Shown one piece after another: positions 55,110 through 63,931 of a stretch of DNA of 64,000 bases. The stretch is from contig CALIBQ010000043.1 in the NCBI GenBank assembly GCA_938049385.1, positions 1 through 64,000 on the forward strand. The letters are read 5' to 3'. The DNA is from an uncultured Anaerolineae bacterium (lineage in GTDB: Bacteria > Chloroflexota > Anaerolineae > JACIWP01). The position numbers were made by a program, and so were the translations under genes. Under the pieces are notes generated by a model, which saw only the letters and a program-made list of their open reading frames with translations, searched no databases and was not told the origin of the DNA. The number at the start of each line of letters is the position of its first letter. The stretch's first letter is position 1.

Positions 55110-57320
55110 GTGGACCTGCATGAGTTTCCCCGGCCAGAAGGGGATACCGGCATCGGCATACACTGGTCATTCGGTGAGCCGGCGGCGACCGGCCTGCGCC
55201 GCCTGCGTCAGCGCTGGCTCCCCCTGCTGAAACTGCTGGGCGTCAAATGGGTGCGCTTCCGGCATGCCGGCGGCGAGGCGCTGGCAGAACTCCTGCTGGA
55301 AAATGACATCATGCCCATCGTCCAGCTCCGACGCTTCGCGCCGTACCCGGGCCGGCCGGCGGAGGGCCTGGAGGAAGTGATACGCGGCTACATCGCGCTG
55401 GGCGTGCGCTACTTCGAGCTGGGGGAACGCCTCGACGACCCGCACGCCTGGCAGGAAGCGCATATCCCCAGCGATGCGGTTTCCCTGCTGGTGGAGCCGC
55501 TACGCGCCGACCTGGAGATAGTGCTGGAGGCCGGCGGCCTGCCGGGCCTGCCGGCGTGCCTGCAGATGAACGAACAGTGGGACATGGTCGGGGCGCTGTG
55601 CAGGGCCGGCCATGCCGAACTGCTGCGCGCCGGCGTATGGCAGGCCTATTATATGCACGTAGGCAACCTGCCCCTGGAGTATCCTGATGACCCGGTGAAC
55701 CTGATGGGGCAGGCACTCTCGGCGTATGAGTACGAGGAGGCTCTGGCGGAGGAATGGCCGGGCCATACCTGGGGCGGCCTGCGCCGGCAGGAGGTGAACC
55801 AGGAGCGCCAGCGCCGGCGGGACCCCGACGCCACAGTGGTGAGCATCTCCGCTGGCTGGCGGCGCTATGAGGCGCTGGACCTGCGCATCCGCCGGCATCT
55901 CGGCCGCTCCATCCCCATCCTGGGCACCTCGGGCGGCCCGCGCGTCGGGGACCATTTCGACCCCCGCTATCCGGCGATCAGCCCACGACGTCATGCCGAG
56001 CAGGTGCTGGCCATGGCACAGGCGCTCATGGGTACCAGCGGAGAGCATCGGCCGGCGCCCGGCTATCTTTTCTGCGCGGCCTTCTCCGTCCTTGGCAATT
56101 ACGCGCTGGGCCATTTTGAGCCAGCCTTTGAGGAATGGGCATGGGTCAGCCCCCGCTGGGAGCGCGGCCGTCTGCCGGTAGTGGAAGCCCTGGGCGCCGA
56201 GCCAAAGCGCGCCCGCCTGCTCGCGGAACCCATCGGCCCGGCTTCTGCGGAAGAAGCCGCCGCGGTGATGAGCGGCGTGGCCGTAAGCGCCGGCGGTTCC
56301 CGGACGGACGACTTCGTGGAGCCGGAGGTAGGCCGGCCGTTGTACGAGCTTTTACGTCCGCTCGGCGATGCAGAAGAGGAGAACTACGTCATCCCGCCCA
56401 CCTTTGCCCCGGAGCCGTTCGCCTTCTGGCCGCCGGCCAGCCTGCAAGGTAAGCTGAAAGGCGGCGCCGGCCGCAAGGTGCTCTTATCCCTGGCCCGCGA
56501 TGGAAGCTGGCAGGAATTTGTGGTGGGCCAGGACGAATCCTTTGCCTTCCGCAATCTGCGCCCGGGGGTATATGCTCTGCGCGTTGACGGCACCAACCTG
56601 GAAATATCCCGCATCACCTTGGCCTCGGGGGATGAGAAATATCTGGAACTGGAGATGCCGGCCTGGCGCTGGCACATCACCCGGCGGCCGGCCAACCTGG
56701 GCTTCGCCATGGTGCTCTGCTCTGTGGAAGGCAGGGCGGGTTTGCCCGTGCGCATCTGGAACGACGTATGGGAAGGTATGGAGCGGCTGACAGGGTCCAA
56801 ACCGGCCCTCGGGCCGTACTACTGCGAGCTGGCACCGCTGGCCGCCGGCCGTTACTGGCTCCAGCCGCGCGGCATCACGCCGGCGGTGGAGCTGGAGCTG
56901 GAGACGGATGCCGTCTTCGAGGTGGTTTTCACCCCCATTTGTCGGGAGGAGCCACTGCCGGCCGCGTCCGAGGCTTCGGTGCCGGCCGGCGAGGCGGAAC
57001 CCGCTCCCTCCACCGCCGGGCTGGACCTCTATCTCCTGCTGGCCCGCCCGCTGGCCAGCAAGGAGGAGCTGTCCGCCGTCCTGCGCTTCCTTCAGCGCCA
57101 TACGCCGGCGTGCGGCTTTTCCGTGGAGGAGGCCAGTTGGGCCAGGCGAGTGCTCATCGTCGGCGGCGCCAACCTGCGCGTTACCGAGGATGATGAGCAG
57201 TTCCTGCGCCAGAGGGGGTGTCAGGTGCGGCGGGTGACGGAGCGCGTGGCGGAGACCCTGGCCTTTCTGGCGCGTCAGGGAGATCCAATGAGCGATGTCA
57301 CAGTGGATATCACAGCCTGA
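55110..57320 (+). CDS. Unrecognised 736-residue protein, TIM-barrel-like with beta domains
   Basis: GTG start with AAGGAG 8 bases upstream; no signal peptide. The first 400 or so residues alternate strands and helices like a (beta/alpha)8 barrel (GVKWVRFRHAGGEA, IMPIVQLRRFAP, GVRYFELGERLDDP, IPILGTSGGPRVGDH). From about 440 to 620 are beta-rich segments resembling carboxypeptidase-regulatory or Ig-like domains (ESFAFRNLRPGVYALRVDG, APLAAGRYWLQPRG). The last 100 residues look like an alpha/beta domain (RVLIVGGANLRV). I cannot name a family. It has its own promoter and structured leader; nadK follows 64 bases later. Confidence 0.75.
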   Translation: MDLHEFPRPEGDTGIGIHWSFGEPAATGLRRLRQRWLPLLKLLGVKWVRFRHAGGEALAELLLENDIMPIVQLRRFAPYPGRPAEGLEEVIRGYIALGVRYFELGERLDDPHAWQEAHIPSDAVSLLVEPLRADLEIVLEAGGLPGLPACLQMNEQWDMVGALCRAGHAELLRAGVWQAYYMHVGNLPLEYPDDPVNLMGQALSAYEYEEALAEEWPGHTWGGLRRQEVNQERQRRRDPDATVVSISAGWRRYEALDLRIRRHLGRSIPILGTSGGPRVGDHFDPRYPAISPRRHAEQVLAMAQALMGTSGEHRPAPGYLFCAAFSVLGNYALGHFEPAFEEWAWVSPRWERGRLPVVEALGAEPKRARLLAEPIGPASAEEAAAVMSGVAVSAGGSRTDDFVEPEVGRPLYELLRPLGDAEEENYVIPPTFAPEPFAFWPPASLQGKLKGGAGRKVLLSLARDGSWQEFVVGQDESFAFRNLRPGVYALRVDGTNLEISRITLASGDEKYLELEMPAWRWHITRRPANLGFAMVLCSVEGRAGLPVRIWNDVWEGMERLTGSKPALGPYYCELAPLAAGRYWLQPRGITPAVELELETDAVFEVVFTPICREEPLPAASEASVPAGEAEPAPSTAGLDLYLLLARPLASKEELSAVLRFLQRHTPACGFSVEEASWARRVLIVGGANLRVTEDDEQFLRQRGCQVRRVTERVAETLAFLARQGDPMSDVTVDITA

Positions 57321-57384
57321 GGTGCAGGGGACATCGGTAGGGCTGACGTCCTCTGCACTCGATGAGCATCGGGGAGCGCTTTCG

Positions 57385-58215
57385 GTGAAGCATATCGGCA
57401 TTCTGCATCATCCGCGCCTGCCGGCGGCGCGCCTCCTGGCGGAGGAGATTGCCGCATGGCTGGCAGAGCGCGGTATTACCTCGCGCATTGACTCGGCGCT
57501 GGAAGAGGGCGAGAAGCTCGCCCATCTGAATCACCAGGATATGGTGATTACCCTGGGCGGCGACGGCACCATCCTGCGCGCTGCCAGGCTGAGCGCCGTG
57601 TACAACGTCCCGCTCCTGGGCATTAACATGGGACGGGTGGGCTTTCTGACGGAATTTACCCCGCAGGACTGGCGCGAGCGCCTGCCGGCAGTTCTGGAAG
57701 GGAAATACTGGGTGGAGGAGCGCATCATGCTCCGGGCTTCCGCCAGCCGGCAGACACAGCCGCTGGGCACCTTCGACGCCCTCAACGACGTAGTGGTGGG
57801 GCGCGGGGAGCTGGCGCGCGTCCTGCATGTGGAGGCGGCCGTGAACGGCACGCCGCTGACCACCTATGTGGCGGATGGAGTCATCGTCGCCACGCCGACC
57901 GGCTCGACCGCCTACGCGCTTTCCGCCGGCGGCCCCATCCTCGCGCCGGACCTGGAGATAATGCTCGTCATACCGGTGGCGCCGCATTTGGCCTTTAACC
58001 GCGCCCTGGTCCTGCCGGCTGATTCCCAACTGACCTTTACCGTCCATACCTACCATCACGCCCAGCTTATCCTGGACGGCCAGGGCGAGGCGCGGCTGGT
58101 GGATGGCGATGTGGTGCAGGTGGGCATCAGCCCGTACCGCTGTCGCTTTGTGCGCACACAGCCGCGCACCTATTTTTACGAGAGTTTGGTGGAGAAGCTT
58201 CATTGGCGGACATGA
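57385..58215 (+). CDS. nadK: NAD kinase
   Basis: 276 residues. It phosphorylates NAD to NADP. The catalytic motif VITLGGDGTILRAA (about 53-66), ALNDVVVGRG (about 133-142) and the glycine-rich VIVATPTGSTAYALSAGGP (about 174-192) are all present. The frame is open from 57295, inside the previous gene; the GTG at 57385 (GGGGAG 8 bases upstream) gives VKHIGILHHP, the usual family start. Its end overlaps the next gene by 13 bases. Confidence 0.93.
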   Translation: MKHIGILHHPRLPAARLLAEEIAAWLAERGITSRIDSALEEGEKLAHLNHQDMVITLGGDGTILRAARLSAVYNVPLLGINMGRVGFLTEFTPQDWRERLPAVLEGKYWVEERIMLRASASRQTQPLGTFDALNDVVVGRGELARVLHVEAAVNGTPLTTYVADGVIVATPTGSTAYALSAGGPILAPDLEIMLVIPVAPHLAFNRALVLPADSQLTFTVHTYHHAQLILDGQGEARLVDGDVVQVGISPYRCRFVRTQPRTYFYESLVEKLHWRT

Positions 58216-58970
58216 ACACAGGGGTGGATGAGCTGATCCGTCAGGGGGTGGCCGCCGCCCGGGTCGGGGAAAAGGAGGAGGCCCGCCGGCATTTTGAAGA
58301 GGCTCTGCGCCGCGATCCCGATGCAGTGGCCGCCTGGTTGGGATTGAGCGGCGTGGTGGATTCGCCCGAGGAGAAACGGCGCTGTTTCCAGAGAGTGCTG
58401 GAGCTGGAGCCGGAGAATGCCGAGGCGTTGGCCGGCCTGGCCTGGCTGGACCGTCAGCAGACGCCGGCACCGCCGGCGGAAGTGCTGTACTGCGCCAATC
58501 ACCCGAACGTCGAGACCGTACTGCGCTGTAATCGCTGTAACAAACCCATCTGTGTGAAGTGCGCCGTCCAGACGCCGGTGGGCTACCGGTGTAAGGAGTG
58601 CGTGGCAGAGCTTCAGGCCCATTTCTTCAACGCCCAACCCTGGGACTATCCCATCGCCGCCGCGGTGACATTGTTCCTCAGCATCTTCGTCGGCGCGTTC
58701 CTGCCCTGGCTGGTGTCCATGTTGCCCTATGGCTGGCTGTTCATGTTCTTCCTGACGCCGCCTATCAGCGGGAGCATCGCGGAGGCGGCACGCCGTGCCG
58801 TAGGGCGCCGGCGGGGCAGATACACATGGCTGGTTGCCAGCGCCGCGGGCGTCTTTGGCGGAATGTTGGGGCTGGTCATCCTCTGGTGGCAGATCGGGGT
58901 TCTGCCCTGGCTGACATTTCTGATTTTCATCGTCCTGCATGCCAGCACATTGTCCATGCGGCTGAGGTGA
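58203..58970 (+). CDS. TPR and B-box-type zinc-finger membrane protein
   Basis: 255 residues. About 5-85 form two TPR-like helical repeats (ARRHFEEALRRDPDAVAAW, CFQRVLELEPENAEAL). About 97-137 form a B-box-like zinc finger: CANHPNVETVLRCNRCNKPIC then CAVQ and CKEC (cysteines and His spaced as CxxH...CxxC...CxxC). The rest has four membrane segments. Such proteins are frequent in Chloroflexota; function unknown. TTG 58203 has GGAGAAG 6 bases upstream; ATG 58212 is the alternative. recN follows 15 bases later. Confidence 0.8.
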   Translation: MADMNTGVDELIRQGVAAARVGEKEEARRHFEEALRRDPDAVAAWLGLSGVVDSPEEKRRCFQRVLELEPENAEALAGLAWLDRQQTPAPPAEVLYCANHPNVETVLRCNRCNKPICVKCAVQTPVGYRCKECVAELQAHFFNAQPWDYPIAAAVTLFLSIFVGAFLPWLVSMLPYGWLFMFFLTPPISGSIAEAARRAVGRRRGRYTWLVASAAGVFGGMLGLVILWWQIGVLPWLTFLIFIVLHASTLSMRLR

Positions 58971-58985
58971 GCGGCAGAGGAGACC

Positions 58986-60716
58986 GTGTTAGTTGAGCTG
59001 ACGATCGAGAACTTCGCCATTATTGAGCATCTGCAGGTCAGTTTCCACGAGGGCTTTAACGTCCTGACCGGCGAGACCGGTGCCGGCAAGTCCATTATCG
59101 TGGACGCCGTGGCCGCGGCACTGGGCGGCCGGCTGGAACAGGACCAGATTCGCGCCGGCGCACCGCAGGCCAGCGTCGAAGCGGTGTTCGAGGTATCCGG
59201 CCCGGCCGGCCGGCGCATCCTGCCCATCCTGCAGGAGCATGACCTCCTGGATGAGGCCCCCGCCGGCGACCGCTTCACCCTCATCCTGCGGCGGGACCTG
59301 CGCCTGGGCGGCCGCTCCGTCTGCCGGGTCAACGGCCGCGCCGTGCCCCTTTCCCTCCTGCAGGAGATCGGCCAATATCTGGTGGATATCCACGGCCAGG
59401 GGGATAACACCCTGCTGTTGCGCCGGCAGGAGCAGTTGGGCTTCCTGGACCGCTACGGCGGCCTGGTCGAACTGCGCGAACAGGTCTCCGCCCTGGTGCG
59501 GGAACTGCGCCGCGTGCGCCAGGAGCTGGAGGCCCTGCGGCAGGACGAGCGGGAGATTGCCCGCCGCGTGGACCGCCTGCAGTACGAGCTGCAGGAGATT
59601 GAGGCTGCCAAGCTCTACCCGGGCGAGGAGGAAGAGCTGAAGGTCGAGCGCGACCGTCTGGCCAATGCCGAACGCTTGGCGGAGCTGGCCGACGGCGTTT
59701 GTAAGGCGCTATACGAGAGCGAGGGGTTGGAGACCCTGCCGGCGGTGGACCTGCTCGCGCGAGCACTGGAACATCTTGCTGATATCGTGCGCTTCGACGC
59801 CAGCATGGAAGAGCCGCGCCGTCTGCTGGAGACCGCGCTCTACCAGATAGAGGATATTGCCCGCACCATGCGGGAATATCGCGACAGCATCGAATTCAAC
59901 CCCCGCCGGCTGGAACAGATCGAACAGCGCCTTTCCCTGATTTATTCCCTGCGGCGCAAGTACGGCGATACCATCCCGGATATCCTGGCCTACGCAGAGC
60001 GCGCCCGCCAGGAGCTGTCGCGCATCGAACACGCCGGCGAGCACATCGAGGCGCTGGAGGCCAGGGAGCTGGAGCTTCTGCGCGAGATTGGCCGGGCAGC
60101 CGGCGAGCTTTCCGAACGCCGGCGCGCCGCGGCGGCGACCTTATGCCACGCCGTGGAGCAGGAGCTGGCCGAACTGCGCATGGAGAAGGCGCGCTTCGCC
60201 ATCAGCCTGACCCAGCAGGAGGACCCGGCCGGCGCCTTCGTTGGGGATAAGCGCCTGCGCTTCGACGCGACTGGCGTGGACCAGGTCGAGTTCCTGATCT
60301 CTGCTAACCCCGGCGAACCCCTGCGGCCGCTGGCACTGGTGGCTTCCGGCGGCGAGACATCGCGGCTCATGTTGGCCCTCAAAAACGCCCTGAACCAAGT
60401 GGATGAGGTGCCCACCCTGATATTCGATGAGATTGACACAGGCATCGGCGGTGCGGTGGCCACACTGGTGGGGCAGAAACTGCGCCGGCTGACCGGCTTC
60501 CATCAGGTGCTGTGCGTGACCCACCTGCCGCAGTTGGCGGCCGCCGGCGATGTCCAGTACCTCGTGACCAAGGCGGAGCGCGCCGGCAGGACCGTTACCT
60601 TCATCCGCCCCCTCACCGATGCGGAACGGCTGGAGACGTTGGCCGGCATGCTCGGAGCGGTCAGTGCCGCCACGCTCCAGAGCGCACAGGAAATGCTCGA
60701 GCGGGCGCGCACGTAG
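58986..60716 (+). CDS. recN: DNA repair protein RecN
   Basis: 576 residues, SMC-like ATPase of double-strand break repair. Walker A GETGAGKSIIVDA (about 30-42), long coiled coils in the middle (about 165-380), signature VASGGETSRLMLALKN (about 450-466), and Walker B LIFDEIDTGIGG (about 477-488). GTG start with AGAGGAG upstream. Full length for the family. Confidence 0.96.
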   Translation: MLVELTIENFAIIEHLQVSFHEGFNVLTGETGAGKSIIVDAVAAALGGRLEQDQIRAGAPQASVEAVFEVSGPAGRRILPILQEHDLLDEAPAGDRFTLILRRDLRLGGRSVCRVNGRAVPLSLLQEIGQYLVDIHGQGDNTLLLRRQEQLGFLDRYGGLVELREQVSALVRELRRVRQELEALRQDEREIARRVDRLQYELQEIEAAKLYPGEEEELKVERDRLANAERLAELADGVCKALYESEGLETLPAVDLLARALEHLADIVRFDASMEEPRRLLETALYQIEDIARTMREYRDSIEFNPRRLEQIEQRLSLIYSLRRKYGDTIPDILAYAERARQELSRIEHAGEHIEALEARELELLREIGRAAGELSERRRAAAATLCHAVEQELAELRMEKARFAISLTQQEDPAGAFVGDKRLRFDATGVDQVEFLISANPGEPLRPLALVASGGETSRLMLALKNALNQVDEVPTLIFDEIDTGIGGAVATLVGQKLRRLTGFHQVLCVTHLPQLAAAGDVQYLVTKAERAGRTVTFIRPLTDAERLETLAGMLGAVSAATLQSAQEMLERART

Positions 60717-60761
60717 TCTGCTTTTTTCGACTGGCCGTCATCCTCTCCTCAGGAGCTGAAA

Positions 60762-61868
60762 ATGTCCCATTCTCACCCTACATCGGTGAACCCTGACCGC
60801 CTGCTGGAAACTTTCCTTGCCTTGCTAGGTATTGACAGCCCATCCGGCGAGGAATCCGCCGTGATACAGGAGCTGGCACGCCGCCTGGAGGCGCTGGGAC
60901 TGGAGACAGAGGTGGACAGCGCCGGCAATCTGATCGGCCGGCTGGAAGGGGCCGGCGAACCCCTCCTGCTGTGTGCCCACGTGGACCATGTGGACCCCTG
61001 CCGCGGCATCCGACCAGTGGTGCAGGATGGGGTGGTGCGCAGTGACGGCACCACCATCCTGGGCGCCGATGACACCTCCGGCGTGGCGATCATCCTGGAA
61101 CTGCTGGCAATCGCACGGGAGCGCGCCCACCGGGGGCAGGAGGTGCCGGCGCTGGATGTAGTCTTCACCGTCAGCGAAGAAACCGGCTTGAAAGGCTCGA
61201 AAGGGCTGGACATCTCCCGTCTGCGCGCCCGGCACGGCATTGTCCTCGATATGGGCGGCCCGCGCGGCTATATCACCGTCCAAGGTCCCTCCCATGACCA
61301 TCTGGAGATCGTGATTCACGGCAAGAAGTCGCATGCCGCCTGCGCGCCGGAGGAAGGCGTCAACGCCATCCGGGTGGCGGCGGAGGCCATCGCTGCCATG
61401 CCTCTGGGGCGTATTGACGAGGCGACCACAGCCAATATCGGGGTCATCCAGGGCGGGACAGCCACCAATGTGGTGCCGGACCGGGTGGAGCTGAAAGGCG
61501 AGGCGCGCAGTCTGGAGGAAGAGCGCCTGCGCCGGCAGGTGGATGCCATGCTCCGCTGTCTGGAGGAGGCCGCCGGCCGGCACGGCGCGCGCATCGAAGC
61601 CCACGTCCAGCGCAAATACGACGCCTTCCGCGTGCCGGAGGATGCTCCCATCGTGCAGATGCTGTGCAGGAGCCTGCGGGAGTTGGGGGTGGAACCAACC
61701 TTGATCCCGACCGTGGGCGGCAGTGATTCCAATATTTTCAACGCGCGTGGGGTGCAAACGGTAAACATCAGCACTGGCATGGAACACGTCCATTCCACCG
61801 ATGAGTACATCGCGCTGGATGATATGGTCTTCTGTGCTTCGGTGATCGCGCATATGCTCAAGCTGTGA
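60762..61868 (+). CDS. M20 family metallopeptidase (peptidase T-like)
   Basis: 368 residues. Two-zinc aminopeptidase fold: CAHVDHVDP (about 72-80), GADDTSGVAIILE (about 106-118), the Glu pair in VSEETGLKGSKGLD (about 137-150), and the dimerisation lid around HGKKSHAACAPEEGVNA. C-terminal metal His in EHVHSTDEY. Likely a tripeptidase or related amidohydrolase. AGGAG precedes ATG 60762; 45 bases after recN. Confidence 0.93.
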   Translation: MSHSHPTSVNPDRLLETFLALLGIDSPSGEESAVIQELARRLEALGLETEVDSAGNLIGRLEGAGEPLLLCAHVDHVDPCRGIRPVVQDGVVRSDGTTILGADDTSGVAIILELLAIARERAHRGQEVPALDVVFTVSEETGLKGSKGLDISRLRARHGIVLDMGGPRGYITVQGPSHDHLEIVIHGKKSHAACAPEEGVNAIRVAAEAIAAMPLGRIDEATTANIGVIQGGTATNVVPDRVELKGEARSLEEERLRRQVDAMLRCLEEAAGRHGARIEAHVQRKYDAFRVPEDAPIVQMLCRSLRELGVEPTLIPTVGGSDSNIFNARGVQTVNISTGMEHVHSTDEYIALDDMVFCASVIAHMLKL

Positions 61869-61898
61869 GCAAGCACGCCGGCGGGAGGTGATAAGACG

Positions 61899-62834
61899 AT
61901 GCAGTCCTGGCTTCTTTCACTGACGGACTGGGGAACAGGGGTGCTCCTCTGGATTCAGAGGCTTCGCGCGCCCTGGCTCGATGTGCTCTTCCAGGGATTG
62001 AGCGGCCTGGGCACCACGTATGCCTATCTGGTGCTCCTCCCGCTGGTCTACTGGTGCTTTGACCGGCTGGCCGGCATCGGCCTGGCATACGTCGTCCTGC
62101 TGTCGGGCTGGCTGAACGCCGGCCTGAAGGCCCTCTTCGCCATCCCGCGCCCTTCCGACCCCCGCATTGTGCGCCTGGAAGAGGTCTCCGACCCCTCATT
62201 CCCCAGCGGCCATGCGCAGAACGCCGCGGCGGTTTGGGGCTATCTGGCCGGCAGAGCACGTCGCGCCGGCTTTTGGCTCCTGGCGGTGCTCCTCATCCTC
62301 GGCATCGGCTTCTCGCGGCTTTATCTGGGAGTGCATTATCCCCAAGATGTGCTGGCCGGCTACCTGGTAGGCGCCGCCTTTTTGCTCATCTTCGCCGCCG
62401 CCGAAAGGTACCTGACGCGCCTGGCTGGCCCGCTGACGATGGGGGCGCAGTTGGTGCTAGCTTTGATAGTGCCGGCCCTGCTGTGGCTCGGCTCGTGGGC
62501 GCTGGGGATGCCGGAAGGGCAGGGGGATGTCAGCCCAGCCGTGGTGGCCGGCGCGCTGTTCGGGTTGAACCTGGGGATCGCGCTGGAACGGCGCTTCGTG
62601 CGCTTCTCGCCGGCCGGGCCAGTGCCTCAGCGCGCTGCCCGCTTCCTGTTGGGCCTGGTGCTCGTGTTCGCCTTTTACCTCGTCCCGCGCTGGGCCGCCC
62701 AGCAGGTTTTGCCGGCGGGCTATGAGAGCGCGCCGGTGCGCCTGCTGCGCTACTTCTTGGTGGCGCTGGTGGTGAGCTGGATCGGGCCGTGGCTGTTCGT
62801 GAAGGTCGGGCTGGCCCGCTGGCAGTCCCGCTGA
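61899..62834 (+). CDS. PAP2-family membrane phosphatase
   Basis: 311 residues with about seven to eight membrane helices. The three phosphatase motifs are present: KALFAIPRP (about 70-78), PSGHAQ (about 104-109) and SRLYLGVHYPQDVLAG (about 143-158). Relatives dephosphorylate undecaprenyl pyrophosphate or phosphatidic acid; about 100 further residues after the usual domain add more helices. GGGAGGTGAT precedes the start. A 12-bp terminator hairpin follows. Confidence 0.92.
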   Translation: MQSWLLSLTDWGTGVLLWIQRLRAPWLDVLFQGLSGLGTTYAYLVLLPLVYWCFDRLAGIGLAYVVLLSGWLNAGLKALFAIPRPSDPRIVRLEEVSDPSFPSGHAQNAAAVWGYLAGRARRAGFWLLAVLLILGIGFSRLYLGVHYPQDVLAGYLVGAAFLLIFAAAERYLTRLAGPLTMGAQLVLALIVPALLWLGSWALGMPEGQGDVSPAVVAGALFGLNLGIALERRFVRFSPAGPVPQRAARFLLGLVLVFAFYLVPRWAAQQVLPAGYESAPVRLLRYFLVALVVSWIGPWLFVKVGLARWQSR

Positions 62835-62840
62835 CGCGAA

Positions 62841-62869
62841 AGCCCCCGCTGTGCTGGACAGCGGGGGCT
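62841..62869. terminator. Bidirectional terminator hairpin
   Basis: Perfect 12-bp inverted repeat (62841-62852 with 62858-62869), 5-base loop, between two convergent genes. Short T-rich stretches on both sides, so it can serve either strand, probably imperfectly. Confidence 0.7.
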
Positions 62870-62892
62870 GTTCATGTGCATCTGCTTCAAGA

Positions 62893-63738
62893 TCACTGCA
62901 GTTCGAAGGTCACCTGAATCTGGTAGGAAATCTCGAGTTCGCCGGGGGAGATGGGGCCGGCACCGCCGCCCATTTCTGCCGCGGCCGCTCTGACGGCAGA
63001 GGGCATAGGGTAATATCCTCCGCCGGTTCCGATGACTTCGGATATCTGCACCACCCCACCGACCTTCACGCCGGCCAGTTTGGCCAGCTCTTCCGCACGC
63101 AGACGGGCATTCTCTACCGCCTTGGCGCGCGCTTTCGCTTCCAGCTCCGTCCGGTCCTCCAGGTCAAAGTTCACGCCCCAGAGACTGTTGGCGCCGGCTG
63201 TCACCGCCGCGTCGATCAGCTCACCTACCTGGTCCAGCTTACGGATTTTCACCGTGACCATGTTGGACACCCGGTACACGCCGGCCGGCGTTTCGCCCGT
63301 GCCTTCTGTGCCCTTGGACACTGCCGGCATCTCGTAGCGCGGCGGCTCTTCGTAATAGATGCTGTAGTTGCTGGTGGTGATATCCTTGTCGGAGATGTTC
63401 AGCTTCTTCAGCGCCGCCATGATCTTATCCATGCGGTTCGAGGCGTCTTCCATGGCCTGCTCCACCGTCGCGGCGGAGACATTGACGCCCAGCACGACCG
63501 CGGCGATATCTGGCGCGGCGGAGATACTGCCCTGCCCGACTACCGTGATAGTCCGGGGCAGGCCCGAGGCCGCCGGCTGGGTCTGGGCAGATGTGGTCAC
63601 AGGTAGCGGCGTCGGCGTGGCCGCGGCGGCTTCGGCTTCCGGCATATTGAAACTGCCGGCGAACTGCGTGCCGAACATGGCAACAGCCGTCAGCACCACC
63701 ACCGTGATAATCAGCGCGAGCATGTTATTCTTCGACAT
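62893..63738 (-). CDS. SIMPL-domain (DUF541) exported protein
   Basis: 281 residues. An N-terminal signal/anchor (MLALIITVVVLTAVAMFGT), an Ala/Thr/Pro linker, then a SIMPL domain starting ITVVGQGSISAAPDIAAVVLGV (about 79-100) with SNRMDKIMAALKKLNI and the C-terminal half AKARAKAVENARLRAEELA. Such proteins are envelope proteins of poorly known role. Start 63738 (GAGGAGG upstream) is preferred to ATG 63756 or 63795. Confidence 0.9.
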   Translation of the reverse strand: MSKNNMLALIITVVVLTAVAMFGTQFAGSFNMPEAEAAAATPTPLPVTTSAQTQPAASGLPRTITVVGQGSISAAPDIAAVVLGVNVSAATVEQAMEDASNRMDKIMAALKKLNISDKDITTSNYSIYYEEPPRYEMPAVSKGTEGTGETPAGVYRVSNMVTVKIRKLDQVGELIDAAVTAGANSLWGVNFDLEDRTELEAKARAKAVENARLRAEELAKLAGVKVGGVVQISEVIGTGGGYYPMPSAVRAAAAEMGGGAGPISPGELEISYQIQVTFELQ

Positions 63739-63858
63739 CCGGCACAACCTCCTCATGCGTGAAATGGCTTGTTTCCCGCGGCTAGGACCGCTCACTCACG
63801 CCTATTAGACGCCCTGGACGCGTGGATGGTTCCCCAGGATGCGTACAGATGCAGTTCC

Positions 63859-63887
63859 AGTGTAGCATATTCCGGACGGCGCGAACA
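63859..63887 (-). promoter_or_regulatory. Possible promoter for the SIMPL gene
   Basis: Minus strand TACACT (63864-63859) with TGTTCG (63887-63882) at 17-bp spacing; the -35 is poor. Confidence 0.35.
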
Positions 63888-63931
63888 GGGGTCATGGGCG
63901 GTCTCTTTGGGATTTCAGGTTAAAGCTGTGG

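Noticed and set aside
57295-57384. Earlier ATG start for nadK
   Set aside because: The extra 30 residues overlap the previous gene and are not family-like; the GTG at 57385 has a suitable ribosome site.
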